From Paenibacillus sp. DCT19 (GTDB taxonomy: Bacteria > Bacillota > Bacilli > Paenibacillales > Paenibacillaceae), in the NCBI RefSeq assembly GCF_003268635.1, contig NZ_CP029639.1:2305501-2369500 (forward strand): DNA of 64,000 nucleotides, read 5' to 3'. The translations under genes and the position numbers were made by a program. How positions within the stretch are numbered: position 1 is the first letter of the stretch; each line of letters begins with the position of its first letter. The notes under the pieces were generated by a model. That model made no database searches. It worked only from the letters and a program-made list of their open reading frames with translations, and was not told the DNA's origin. Shown here piece by piece: positions 56,815-64,000 of the stretch.

Positions 56815-58119
56815 TTACTGTCGATCTCTATCGTTAGAAGAAGGTGTAGTTTCGCTAGAGGATTGTTCCTTTTCACCACTAATATGGGTGTGCTCTAGAA
56901 GAGGGTGAGGAGTTATCGCATAGCCACCACTTCTCTTGCCTTGAATTAAATAGATGAGTAGAAACACAATCATGAACATAACCGAATAGCGGTACATATC
57001 TGTATAACTTGTGAGGGATGCAATACCACCAAGCAATAGGGCGCCAGTTGCGATACCTAGATCAAGACTATTCAAAAACATGCCATTCGCCATTCCGCGC
57101 TGAGAAGGTGCCACAATTTGAATCATCCAGGTTTGCAGAGAAGACTGCATGGAACCATAGCCAATTCCATAAATAAATGCTGCTACAAATAATGTAGGCA
57201 TAGAAGTTGCATATGAAAGAATAATTAATCCAATGGCGATAAATATCGCTCCAGGAATCAACAACGCTTTTGGCCCCTTTTGATCATAAAGCCGTCCAGC
57301 AAAGGGTCTGACCAGTAGAACTGCAATCGCATTAAATAGGAAGAACAGTGCGGGATTAGAGAGGTTAGCTTCCTTACCGTATAACACGATAAATCCAACA
57401 AGTCCACCGTATGTTATGGATAATAGGCCGTTCAGAACACTTGGTAAAATCAATTTACGATTAAAAGGGATTTTTTCACCTTTTGCAGATGTTGTAGGTA
57501 TTGCTCCTGCTGGAGTGAGGGTTCCTTGATCGCCACGTTGAGCTTTTTTGCGGGTTAGCGAATAACTGAGCGGATAAATGACAGCGACCACGCCTGCCGT
57601 ACACAACATTAAAGTTACGAAGCCTTGTCCTTGCAGCAATGTCACCCCGATAATTGGCCCCATAGACATGGCAAGACTTGTGGATAAGCCGAAGTAGCCC
57701 ATACCCTCGCCCATACGTTTAACGGGAACAATATCAGAGGCCATCGTTGGAAAAGCAGTACTGCTCATACCAAATCCTACCCCGAATAACATACGAAGCA
57801 ATAACAGGACTACGATGCCTGCCGCAAAATAATAGCCTAGTGTAGCTAACAATGCGATAGATAAACCCACATAGATCATCGTGTTCCGAAGACCTTTCTC
57901 TAGAGCCTTGGCAGAATACAGTCTTGCAGCAATGGCGCTAAGTGCAAAAAGACAGGTAAACAAACTGACCTCAAATGCATTGGCATGAAAGCGATCCTGT
58001 ACATAAGCGGGCAGTGGAGAGACAATCATATGCAGCTGCAGAAACAGCAAAAAATTACAAAGCATTAATAATATAAAATCCGTCGTCCATAATTTCACTT
58101 GTGTAGATTGTGTATTCAT
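56815..58119 (-). CDS. MFS transporter controlled by adjacent MarR
   Basis: 434 residues and 12 hydrophobic segments: TDFILLMLCNFLLFLQLHM, RMLFGVGFGMSSTAFPTMAS, RPFAGRLYDQKGPKALLIPG and IYGIGYGSMQSSLQTWMI. It has the look of a drug-type efflux protein of the DHA1 group. The C-terminus is a soluble Ser/Thr-rich tail. It follows the MarR gene by 30 bases and is probably co-transcribed with it, with efflux induced when MarR leaves the operator. Confidence 0.85.
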   Translation of the reverse strand: MNTQSTQVKLWTTDFILLMLCNFLLFLQLHMIVSPLPAYVQDRFHANAFEVSLFTCLFALSAIAARLYSAKALEKGLRNTMIYVGLSIALLATLGYYFAAGIVVLLLLRMLFGVGFGMSSTAFPTMASDIVPVKRMGEGMGYFGLSTSLAMSMGPIIGVTLLQGQGFVTLMLCTAGVVAVIYPLSYSLTRKKAQRGDQGTLTPAGAIPTTSAKGEKIPFNRKLILPSVLNGLLSITYGGLVGFIVLYGKEANLSNPALFFLFNAIAVLLVRPFAGRLYDQKGPKALLIPGAIFIAIGLIILSYATSMPTLFVAAFIYGIGYGSMQSSLQTWMIQIVAPSQRGMANGMFLNSLDLGIATGALLLGGIASLTSYTDMYRYSVMFMIVFLLIYLIQGKRSGGYAITPHPLLEHTHISGEKEQSSSETTPSSNDRDRQ

Positions 58120-58149
58120 ATAACAGAATTCCCCCTGATGTTCTTTTCT

Positions 58150-58572
58150 CTAAAGGTTGTGGTTGATGAGGGAAAGAGTATGTTTAAATGCTTCCATCTG
58201 GTCTTGAGGTATACCTTCAGCAAGTTCTTTATTCATTTCTCTTTCGATGGGAACGAGGATGTCCAGCATAGCTCGACCCTCAGCTGTCAGATAAAGCAGA
58301 TAAGCCCTGCGATCCTGTTCACTCGTCTGACGCTCAACCCATCCCTTCTTCTCCAGAAGATCGATAATACGGGCAGTTGTTGGTTGATCTTTAAAAACAC
58401 GTAAAGCAACTTCCTTCTGATTCACGCCTTCGCCTTTACCAATATTGAACAGAACAGAAAACTGCTCTGTTGTAATGTCATATGGTTTGAACCTGGTCGC
58501 GAGTAAAGCGACTGCTTTGCGATGCGTCAAACCTAACATGAAACCGACGGATTGCTCCAATGAATAATCCAT
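58150..58572 (-). CDS. MarR-family regulator of the MFS gene
   Basis: 140 residues with the MarR winged helix: ITTEQFSVLFNIGKGEGVNQ, the recognition block EVALRVFKDQPTTARIIDLL and the wing SEQDRRAYLLYLTAEGRAML. It should repress its own operon with the MFS gene. AAGTGAGG lies upstream of the ATG on the minus strand. Confidence 0.9.
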   Translation of the reverse strand: MDYSLEQSVGFMLGLTHRKAVALLATRFKPYDITTEQFSVLFNIGKGEGVNQKEVALRVFKDQPTTARIIDLLEKKGWVERQTSEQDRRAYLLYLTAEGRAMLDILVPIEREMNKELAEGIPQDQMEAFKHTLSLINHNL

Positions 58573-58625
58573 ATTGCGATGAAAACCTCACTTTCAATCA
58601 GAATAAATACACTGCACATATATAC

Positions 58626-58665
58626 TTGTTATAACAACTATATGCCAAACAAGTAATTTTGTAAA
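58626..58665 (-). promoter_or_regulatory. Promoter and palindromic operator of marR-MFS operon
   Basis: On the minus strand, TTTACA (58665-58660), a 17-base spacer and TATAGT (58642-58637) form a good promoter. The perfect palindrome TTGTTATAACAA (58626-58637) directly follows and touches the -10, a classical place for a MarR autorepressor. Confidence 0.65.
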
Positions 58666-58717
58666 GGATGGAGAAGAGGTTGTTCTGTATTCACAAATAG
58701 ATTCAGTGGCATGAAAG

Positions 58718-59833
58718 TCATGACGAAGGGGTGGGAGAGGGCTGAGCTTTTCTATGTTTTCCATAACGGAGCCAGTGAACAATAACATATAGTATAGGCA
58801 TGGATTCAATGAGAAGGGTAAACATAGGCACAGCGTAAGATCGTGTAGCTAGCTCATAAGCAGTGACATCTTTGGCGTATTGCATCACAATGGCAGCAGC
58901 TGTGCCACCAATCAAATACACAACCGATTTTTGTTGTCTAACACCACTAATTTTGGATAGACACACAGAAGCGACATATAACAAAAATGAACTTCGTGTA
59001 AACATGGTTGTTGACCAGATCGCAATCAATACGGGATCAAGATTATCAAGAAAATCGCCATATCGAGCAAACCTGATCATCTCAAGTAAAGGATAACGGA
59101 GGCTCGCTGCTACATAAGGACCAAAGTTCATGAGGGTATAGATCCAGAAAAAAACAACAAACAAAATGACGGTGATTCCCGCGAATACCATGCTTCTCAG
59201 TAAGGGGCGTCTAAACGCGACAGTCGGAGCGAGAAAGAGAAACATCATCCATTCGGAAAACCAAGGTAGGGTAGAAAAAGAGCCCATGACAATCTCGCCT
59301 AGATCATGATGTGTTGTCAAAGCGAGGAGTACATCTGGATTACCACCACTGCCTACGGTCGGGATCAGCAGCGTTGATGTGAGAACTTGCACCAAAAAAA
59401 TACCTTCGGACATAAAAATAATGGTCACTAGGCCCGAGCGCGCAGACAAGCTGACACATAGCAAGGTTAGTGTTGCGGTAACCCAGATAGGTGTCTCGGG
59501 TAAATACATGGATTGCAGAAAAATAATAAAGTTCTCAACATCAATTGTCACTAAATACAAGCACAACAATGCTATCATTCCAACAAAAAAGAGATGTATC
59601 CATTTGCCAACAATGTCTTCTCCGAAGCTCAGCCACGGTCGATCCGGGTGGAGGGATCCGAGTCTGTATGTAAAGAATAAGAAGATGAGGCTGATCAGAA
59701 ATCCACCAATCGTAGACAACCACCCCTGATATCCACTCATCTTGAATAATCGTTGTAGGAGGAAAGCAATAGGTTCAGAGTATAGATAAACAAACATGAA
59801 GCGATAAGCTTGCCCAGCCGTTAGATGATTCAT
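58718..59833 (-). CDS. Spore germination receptor B subunit (GerAB/GerKB family)
   Basis: 371 residues with 10 hydrophobic segments, the APC-like germination permease. Features include YRFMFVYLYSEPIAF at the start, VTLTLLCVSL-like helices and the conserved stretch FWIYTLMNFGPYVAASLRYP. It sits in the spore inner membrane and is the subunit thought to bind the germinant. It is the last gene of the operon; AGGAGG lies upstream of the ATG on the minus strand. Confidence 0.88.
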   Translation of the reverse strand: MNHLTAGQAYRFMFVYLYSEPIAFLLQRLFKMSGYQGWLSTIGGFLISLIFLFFTYRLGSLHPDRPWLSFGEDIVGKWIHLFFVGMIALLCLYLVTIDVENFIIFLQSMYLPETPIWVTATLTLLCVSLSARSGLVTIIFMSEGIFLVQVLTSTLLIPTVGSGGNPDVLLALTTHHDLGEIVMGSFSTLPWFSEWMMFLFLAPTVAFRRPLLRSMVFAGITVILFVVFFWIYTLMNFGPYVAASLRYPLLEMIRFARYGDFLDNLDPVLIAIWSTTMFTRSSFLLYVASVCLSKISGVRQQKSVVYLIGGTAAAIVMQYAKDVTAYELATRSYAVPMFTLLIESMPILYVIVHWLRYGKHRKAQPSPTPSS

Positions 59834-59855
59834 AGATAAATGCTACCTCCTCTTC

Positions 59856-60062
59856 TTAATGAATCATAGGATCAATCCAGCCAAAGATCAGTTGAATGAT
59901 ATCATTGGGATTAGGCCATGCAGACCAGCTAACCGCAAGCGTATTCCAAACGATAAACAGCCCGAGTAGAATGAAGTAACTACGTCTAATCTTTTTTTTG
60001 CTCGTTCTTACGGATGCATAGTCGGATAGATAGAGCCCAGCAAACAACAAAACGGCAATCAT
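59856..60062 (-). CDS. Small two-helix germination D-subunit-like protein
   Basis: 68 residues with two hydrophobic segments (MIAVLLFAGLYLSDY; YFILLGLFIVWNTLAVSW) joined by a basic loop (RTSKKKIRRS). Its size, topology and place between the C and B genes fit the small D subunits known beside some Ger receptors, which adjust germination strength. AAAGGAGG precedes the ATG on the minus strand, supporting real translation. I would not claim sequence homology without a search. Confidence 0.7.
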   Translation of the reverse strand: MIAVLLFAGLYLSDYASVRTSKKKIRRSYFILLGLFIVWNTLAVSWSAWPNPNDIIQLIFGWIDPMIH

Positions 60063-60103
60063 GATGTTCCTCCTTTAACACATGTCATTGCGGCTTTATC
60101 AGA

Positions 60104-61251
60104 TCAATAGCTGGACTCTGATCCAACAAACTGAATGTTGATCTGTGTATTAACGCGGAATTGCAGATTGTTCTTCACATACGTTGTCCATTGAGGACGA
60201 AGCTTAGACCAGATCTTAGGATACTTCCACTCCAAGCGGTAACCTAGATTCAAAATATCTGCTCCTTGGTGTTGTGCGGTATCAATGGCTTGCTTCAGAT
60301 GTTCATTAATTTTTTTACTTGCTTCCACTTGCATCGACTTCACGCTTATAACATCCTTGGCTTTCAAAATCGGGATGACCGAATTCAGCTCGCCCTTACC
60401 CGTTAGATTTATGTCGAAGAAGGGCTCCCCATTGACTAATCTGACACGAATGTCTGAGTCCATATTAAAGAGAGTCATGCTGGCTTTTACTTTGTTCGTC
60501 TGGATGGAGATGGCCATCGACTCTAGTTTTCGACCAGCCCAGGCAACAGCGCGAGCCTCATCATCTGAAAGTGTCCCCACCATGCGCATTTGCTTGAAGA
60601 TGGCTCCGCCGATCTGGCTTACCCACTTTTTCTGTTTACCTTCTTCACTTACCATCGGTAGTTGCTTGGCTTGCAACATAGATGCGGCAAAGCCCTGATT
60701 CATTTTGTCTGAAGCATAAACGTTAAGTGTCTGCGTCTTTAACAAATTTTCCTCGGTGGAGAATTCGCGCAGTACATCACTTGGTGTTTCCTCGAAGACA
60801 GGAGTTAAGTCAGACACGTCTTTTGCCTTACCCATAGCGACCATTACGTAACTGCTCAGATGAAATAGGGGCTCCCTTGCAATCCACTCCATGGTATCTT
60901 CGATTCCTGCACGGGCATAAGCTTGTCCAAACACAACAACGCGTGTATGACCCAGGATATTCTTCTCGTAAGGTCTGTCTGAATACGTTCTAAGGCATCG
61001 GCAATGGTAGGTGCCACCGCTGAAACAACAGCATAAGGCTCCTTGCCGGATCCCCCTCGATCTGGTGATAAACGGTTAGGGAGTGGCATTGTTAATGAGA
61101 CCTCAACTTCGCCAGGGTTATCTGTCTTGTCAACATACATAGCCGTTATAAAAGTGCGCTCGTTAATTTCGACTTTAGACCAGCAGCCACCACATAAGAG
61201 ACAGCATGTCACCAATAAGACGAGTCTTGGCCAAGCGTAGTGAAGGTTCAT
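60104..61251 (-). pseudogene. Spore germination receptor C subunit (GerAC family), frameshifted
   Basis: Repaired length about 382 residues. Signal peptide with a lipobox (CCLLCGGCWSKVEINERTF). The first frame is family-like to DLTRRISW, then reads a foreign tail to a stop. The true continuation, GHTRVVVFGQAYARAGIEDT and on to the C-terminal INIQFVGSESSY, is in another frame. Adding one G to the run seen as CCC at 60951-60953 on the plus strand restores it. The gene overlaps gerA by 4 bases. The lipoprotein subunit is needed for receptor function, so a real mutation would disable this receptor. Since the remainder looks intact, a sequence error is more likely. Confidence 0.88.
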
Positions 61252-62696
61252 GGCGTATCCTGCCTCGTTTCATTATCTGCTGCATAAGCTTTGGTTCTTT
61301 TTTTCATTAGAAACCAAGGCACGCGAACAAATGTATCTTTAATATCTCGAAGGACAAGTGGCGCAAAGGGCTGCATATAGGGAACTCCGAAGGAGCGTAG
61401 GCTTACCATGTACCAGTAGATTAAGTAGATCGAGATGACTACGCCGAACAGACCTAGCGTTCCACCGACGAGTAACACTGGAAATCGAAGAAGTCGAAAT
61501 GCCAGCCCTAATTCAAAATGTGGAATGATAAATGCGGCAATACCTGTAATGGAAACGACGATCACCAGTGGGGCAGAGACAATACCTGCCTGCACAGCTG
61601 CCTGACCAATGACAATACCGCCTATTATGGACACAGTTTGCCCTAACGGCTTGGGAATACGTATCCCAGCTTCACGCAGCCCCTCGAAGGTGATTTCCAT
61701 AATGAAGGCTTCAACCAATGCAGGAAAAGGAATGTTTTCCCTCGCGGATGCAATAGTAATTAGCAGGTTAGTTGGGATGATCTCCGGATGAAAAGTGGTA
61801 ACTGCTACGTAGACCGAAGGCAGCAAAAATGCAAAAAAGGCAAATAGCAAACGAATGATCCGAATGAATGAAGCAGAATGAAACCGTTGATAGTAGTCTT
61901 CAGAAGATTGCATTAAGGAGAAGAAGGTGACAGGAATAACTAGTGAAAATGGTGTGCCATCCTGCATAACACTAATGCGCCCCTCAACGAGTGCAGCTGC
62001 AACAGAATCTGGTCGCTCGGTATATTGATACTGGGGAAATGGAGACAGCGGATGATCCTCTAGAAACTCAGATAAATAACTCACGCCTAAACTGCTATCC
62101 ATATCAATCTCATTTAAACTGGTCAACACGTTCTCAAGAATATCCGGTTTGCATAACCCTTCAATGTACACAACATAGACTATGGTTTTGGTATATTTGC
62201 CGATGGTGAATTGGATCATTTTGAAATCAGGGTGTTTAATTTTGTGCCGAAGTAGAGACATATTTGCATGAATATCTTCAATAAACGCTTCTTGGGGCCC
62301 AACCACGACCACCTCGTTCGTGGATTCAGGTATAGAACGTTTCTGATAATTCTGAATCGAGAACACAACCCAATTGGGCAACCCATCTAAATGGAGAACC
62401 GCATTGCCAGAGACGATGTCATTCACCAGTTGTTCAGTCGAATCGGTGAGCTGTGAGTCCAGTGTGAAAAAAGAGCCACTAACAATTCGCGCTGTAAGCA
62501 TGGGGTCAACTTCGCCGCGTGATGCTTCTTCCAGCAGTGGTTTGACGATGGCTTCTCTCATCGTGGCGGTATCTACAATGGATTGGATGTAGATGAGCTC
62601 ACAATGAATTGAACCAATCTGAAAGGGCTGATAGACAATATCCGTCACGCCCAATAGACGGGTCTTCACCTGTTCAAGCGTACTGCCTGTTTCCAT
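61248..62696 (-). CDS. Spore germination receptor A subunit (GerAA family)
   Basis: 482 residues. A soluble N-terminal domain of about 230 residues is followed by five or six hydrophobic segments with the family hallmarks RPDSVAAALVEGRISVMQDG, PFPALVEAFIMEITFEGLRE, AGIRIPKPLGQTVSIIGG and GIVSAPLVIVVSITGIAAFI. It assembles with B and C subunits in the spore inner membrane and opens on germinant binding. AAGGAGGG precedes the ATG on the minus strand. It is the first gene of the A-C-D-B operon. A SigG promoter could not be placed with confidence. Confidence 0.93.
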   Translation of the reverse strand: METGSTLEQVKTRLLGVTDIVYQPFQIGSIHCELIYIQSIVDTATMREAIVKPLLEEASRGEVDPMLTARIVSGSFFTLDSQLTDSTEQLVNDIVSGNAVLHLDGLPNWVVFSIQNYQKRSIPESTNEVVVVGPQEAFIEDIHANMSLLRHKIKHPDFKMIQFTIGKYTKTIVYVVYIEGLCKPDILENVLTSLNEIDMDSSLGVSYLSEFLEDHPLSPFPQYQYTERPDSVAAALVEGRISVMQDGTPFSLVIPVTFFSLMQSSEDYYQRFHSASFIRIIRLLFAFFAFLLPSVYVAVTTFHPEIIPTNLLITIASARENIPFPALVEAFIMEITFEGLREAGIRIPKPLGQTVSIIGGIVIGQAAVQAGIVSAPLVIVVSITGIAAFIIPHFELGLAFRLLRFPVLLVGGTLGLFGVVISIYLIYWYMVSLRSFGVPYMQPFAPLVLRDIKDTFVRVPWFLMKKRTKAYAADNETRQDTP

Positions 62697-62906
62697 TCCA
62701 TGTTTCCCTCCTTACTTCGCTAGTCTGTAGAATCACTGGTTATCTACCTGTAGTTTGTGAAGACTGATCTTAAATATTCTTGTATTTGTGGAAAAGTCGA
62801 AAAGATTGCAAACTTTGGTGCAAATGATGAATTTGGAATTTCAGATATAACCGATATAATAGGAGGGTATTCATTAAGTGAAAGAGATAAGGGGAGAAGA
62901 AACGAG

Positions 62907-63404
62907 ATGCCAGATCAGATTAGAATTGCTGAGCTTGCTGATGCTGAATATGTGAGCGAGTTATTCAATCAATACCGTATGTTCTACAACCGACCTTCGG
63001 ATCTCGAAGGAGCCATTCAATACATAAAGAGTCGAATGCAGCATAATGAATCAATTATTCTAGTAGCTGAAAAGATTGCGGAATCGGAATTACTTGAACC
63101 AATGAATGGTAAGGACAATGGAATAGACCAAACCCTGATGGGATTTGTGCAGTTGTATCCAACGTTCAGCTCACTATCTATGCGCTCAAACTGGACACTG
63201 AATGATCTGTATGTTCAGCCGGAATACCGCCAGCAAGGGGTTGCCCGCAGACTATTGCAGGCGTCTAGAGCGCTTGCTGAGGAAAGAGGTGTGGGTGCAT
63301 TGTCTCTATCCACCGCGGTCAGTAATAAGCAGGCTCAGGCGTTGTATGAGTCAGAAGGTTATGTACTGGACACCCAATTCCTGTATTATGATCTTGATGT
63401 ATAA
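62907..63404 (+). CDS. GNAT-family N-acetyltransferase
   Basis: 165 residues. The acetyl-CoA-binding motif A is clear: LNDLYVQPEYRQQGVARRLL, followed by helix ASRALAEERG and LSLSTAVSNKQAQALYESEG. It transfers an acetyl group from acetyl-CoA to an amine; the acceptor is unknown. A longer in-frame stretch upstream to 62757 has no family sequence, while GGGGAG lies at good distance before the ATG at 62907. It is divergent from the germination operon. Confidence 0.88.
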   Translation: MPDQIRIAELADAEYVSELFNQYRMFYNRPSDLEGAIQYIKSRMQHNESIILVAEKIAESELLEPMNGKDNGIDQTLMGFVQLYPTFSSLSMRSNWTLNDLYVQPEYRQQGVARRLLQASRALAEERGVGALSLSTAVSNKQAQALYESEGYVLDTQFLYYDLDV

Positions 63405-63463
63405 AAAATTAGGAATGTGCTTGTGTCAGTGCACCACGAGGAACAGGGGAGGTCTTCATAACC

Positions 63464-64000
63464 ATGATGCAGTGGATCGCCATGATAACGATGCTGATTG
63501 ATCATATAGGTGCTGTTTTTTATCCACAAGTGGAGGAACTGCGAATCATTGGACGTATCGCGTTTCCAATCTATGCTTTTGCCGTTTACGTTGGCTATAA
63601 GCACACACGTAACATGAAGAAATATATTATGCGTTTATTCTGGATTGCGGTCATCTCACAGATTCCTTTTATGGCGGCATTTAACCACTTATCACTGAAT
63701 GTCGTATGGACGTTATTGTCCGGACTGCTGGTAGTACTGGCGCTGGATCGTTTACCCGTGCGATTGTTAGGCATTCCGATTGTAATAGGTGCAGGATGGA
63801 TTATGGAAATCACACATATGGATTATGGGATGTACGGGTTACTTCTCGTGCTGTTATTCCGGTACTTCCAAGGTGTGATCCTGGTTGTCGGGCATTTCCT
63901 ATTAACGGCAGCCTATATTATGCTGTATAGCAGTTCTGTGCAGATGTATAGTGTTATTGCTACCGTAGGAATCGCCATTGCGCAATATTATGGTGCAGGC
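63464..64000 (+). CDS. TraX-family membrane protein, partial
   Basis: 179 residues visible, running off the window end. It begins MMQWIAMITMLIDHIGAVFY, the typical TraX start, then GRIAFPIYAFAVYVGYKHTR and several hydrophobic segments. In plasmid biology TraX acetylates pilin; chromosomal copies in Firmicutes have no established role. GGGGAGG lies 11 bases before the ATG at 63464. It may be co-transcribed with the acetyltransferase, 59 bases upstream. Confidence 0.82.
   Translation, partial: MMQWIAMITMLIDHIGAVFYPQVEELRIIGRIAFPIYAFAVYVGYKHTRNMKKYIMRLFWIAVISQIPFMAAFNHLSLNVVWTLLSGLLVVLALDRLPVRLLGIPIVIGAGWIMEITHMDYGMYGLLLVLLFRYFQGVILVVGHFLLTAAYIMLYSSSVQMYSVIATVGIAIAQYYGAG

Noticed and set aside
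62757..62906. N-terminal extension of the acetyltransferase with CIC cysteines
   Set aside because: The extension has no family sequence or ribosome site, whereas the ATG at 62907 has both.
63464..64000. Conjugative element suggested by the TraX-like protein
   Set aside because: No other transfer genes, integrase or origin were seen; chromosomal TraX-like proteins are common in Firmicutes.

Overview
The window reads as chromosomal DNA of a spore-forming, Gram-positive Paenibacillus-type bacterium. Three things point there: strong AGGAGG-type ribosome binding sites with frequent GTG and TTG starts; a GerA/GerC/GerB-type germinant-receptor operon together with an S-layer-homology (SLH) surface protein; and two YesM/YesN-type two-component systems next to Lpl/YtcP-type sugar ABC transporters. 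Several proteins also resemble Bacillus subtilis ones (IolS, YwbE, YneQ, HelD, NhaK, YpgQ). No phage, conjugative element, rRNA, tRNA or CRISPR array was seen. The first and last genes are cut by the window edges.

Layout. 1-4.5 kb: the 3' end of B12-dependent ribonucleotide reductase, a HAD phosphatase, a 676-base non-coding stretch with perfect inverted repeats, and a membrane O-acyltransferase with an SGNH tail. 4.7-9.5 kb: a 1528-residue secreted SLH protein with two esterase domains, behind a long palindrome and a full catabolite (cre) site. 9.7-20 kb: mixed genes (LacI regulator, divergent FAD monooxygenase and MarR, a YneQ-like protein, Na+/H+ antiporter, IolS-like reductase, polysaccharide deacetylase, YwbE, a frameshifted DUF4269 gene, a permease). 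20-28 kb: a first kinase/regulator pair, a tandem array of a 184-bp repeat, two sugar permeases and a frameshifted binding protein. 28-39.7 kb: a small membrane protein, a second kinase/regulator pair, a binding protein, two permeases, an intracellular GH53 galactanase and a GH42 beta-galactosidase. 39.9-50.5 kb: malic enzyme, HD hydrolase, aromatic-acid exporter-like protein, flavin-type oxidase, HelD, adenine deaminase under a GlnR/TnrA-like site, and an unrecognised secreted protein. 50.6-54.1 kb: an AraC regulator divergent from a GH31 alpha-xylosidase with a full cre site between them. 54-58.6 kb: a phosphotransferase and two MFS exporters, one with its own MarR. 58.7-62.7 kb: the germinant-receptor operon. 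62.9-64 kb: an acetyltransferase and a TraX-like protein.

How it works together. Much of the region handles plant polysaccharides. The second kinase/regulator pair, the transporter and GH53/GH42 form a galactan-oligosaccharide uptake and degradation locus: oligomers enter whole and are cut inside the cell. GH31 should act on alpha-xylosides, and the SLH esterase should remove ester groups at the cell surface. cre sites before the esterase, the GH31 gene and (one mismatch) the second kinase gene suggest shared CcpA control.

Two window-wide observations matter most. Three genes (DUF4269, a binding protein, GerC) are each broken by one missing G in a G-run, which looks like systematic undercalling in the sequence but could be true decay. 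A repeat family is present as two full and one truncated tandem copies plus two shorter dispersed relatives. I did not find a clearly undescribed multi-gene system; the best candidates for new biology are the double-esterase SLH protein with its palindromic control region, the repeat family, and the unassigned proteins at 28.1 and 49.5 kb.
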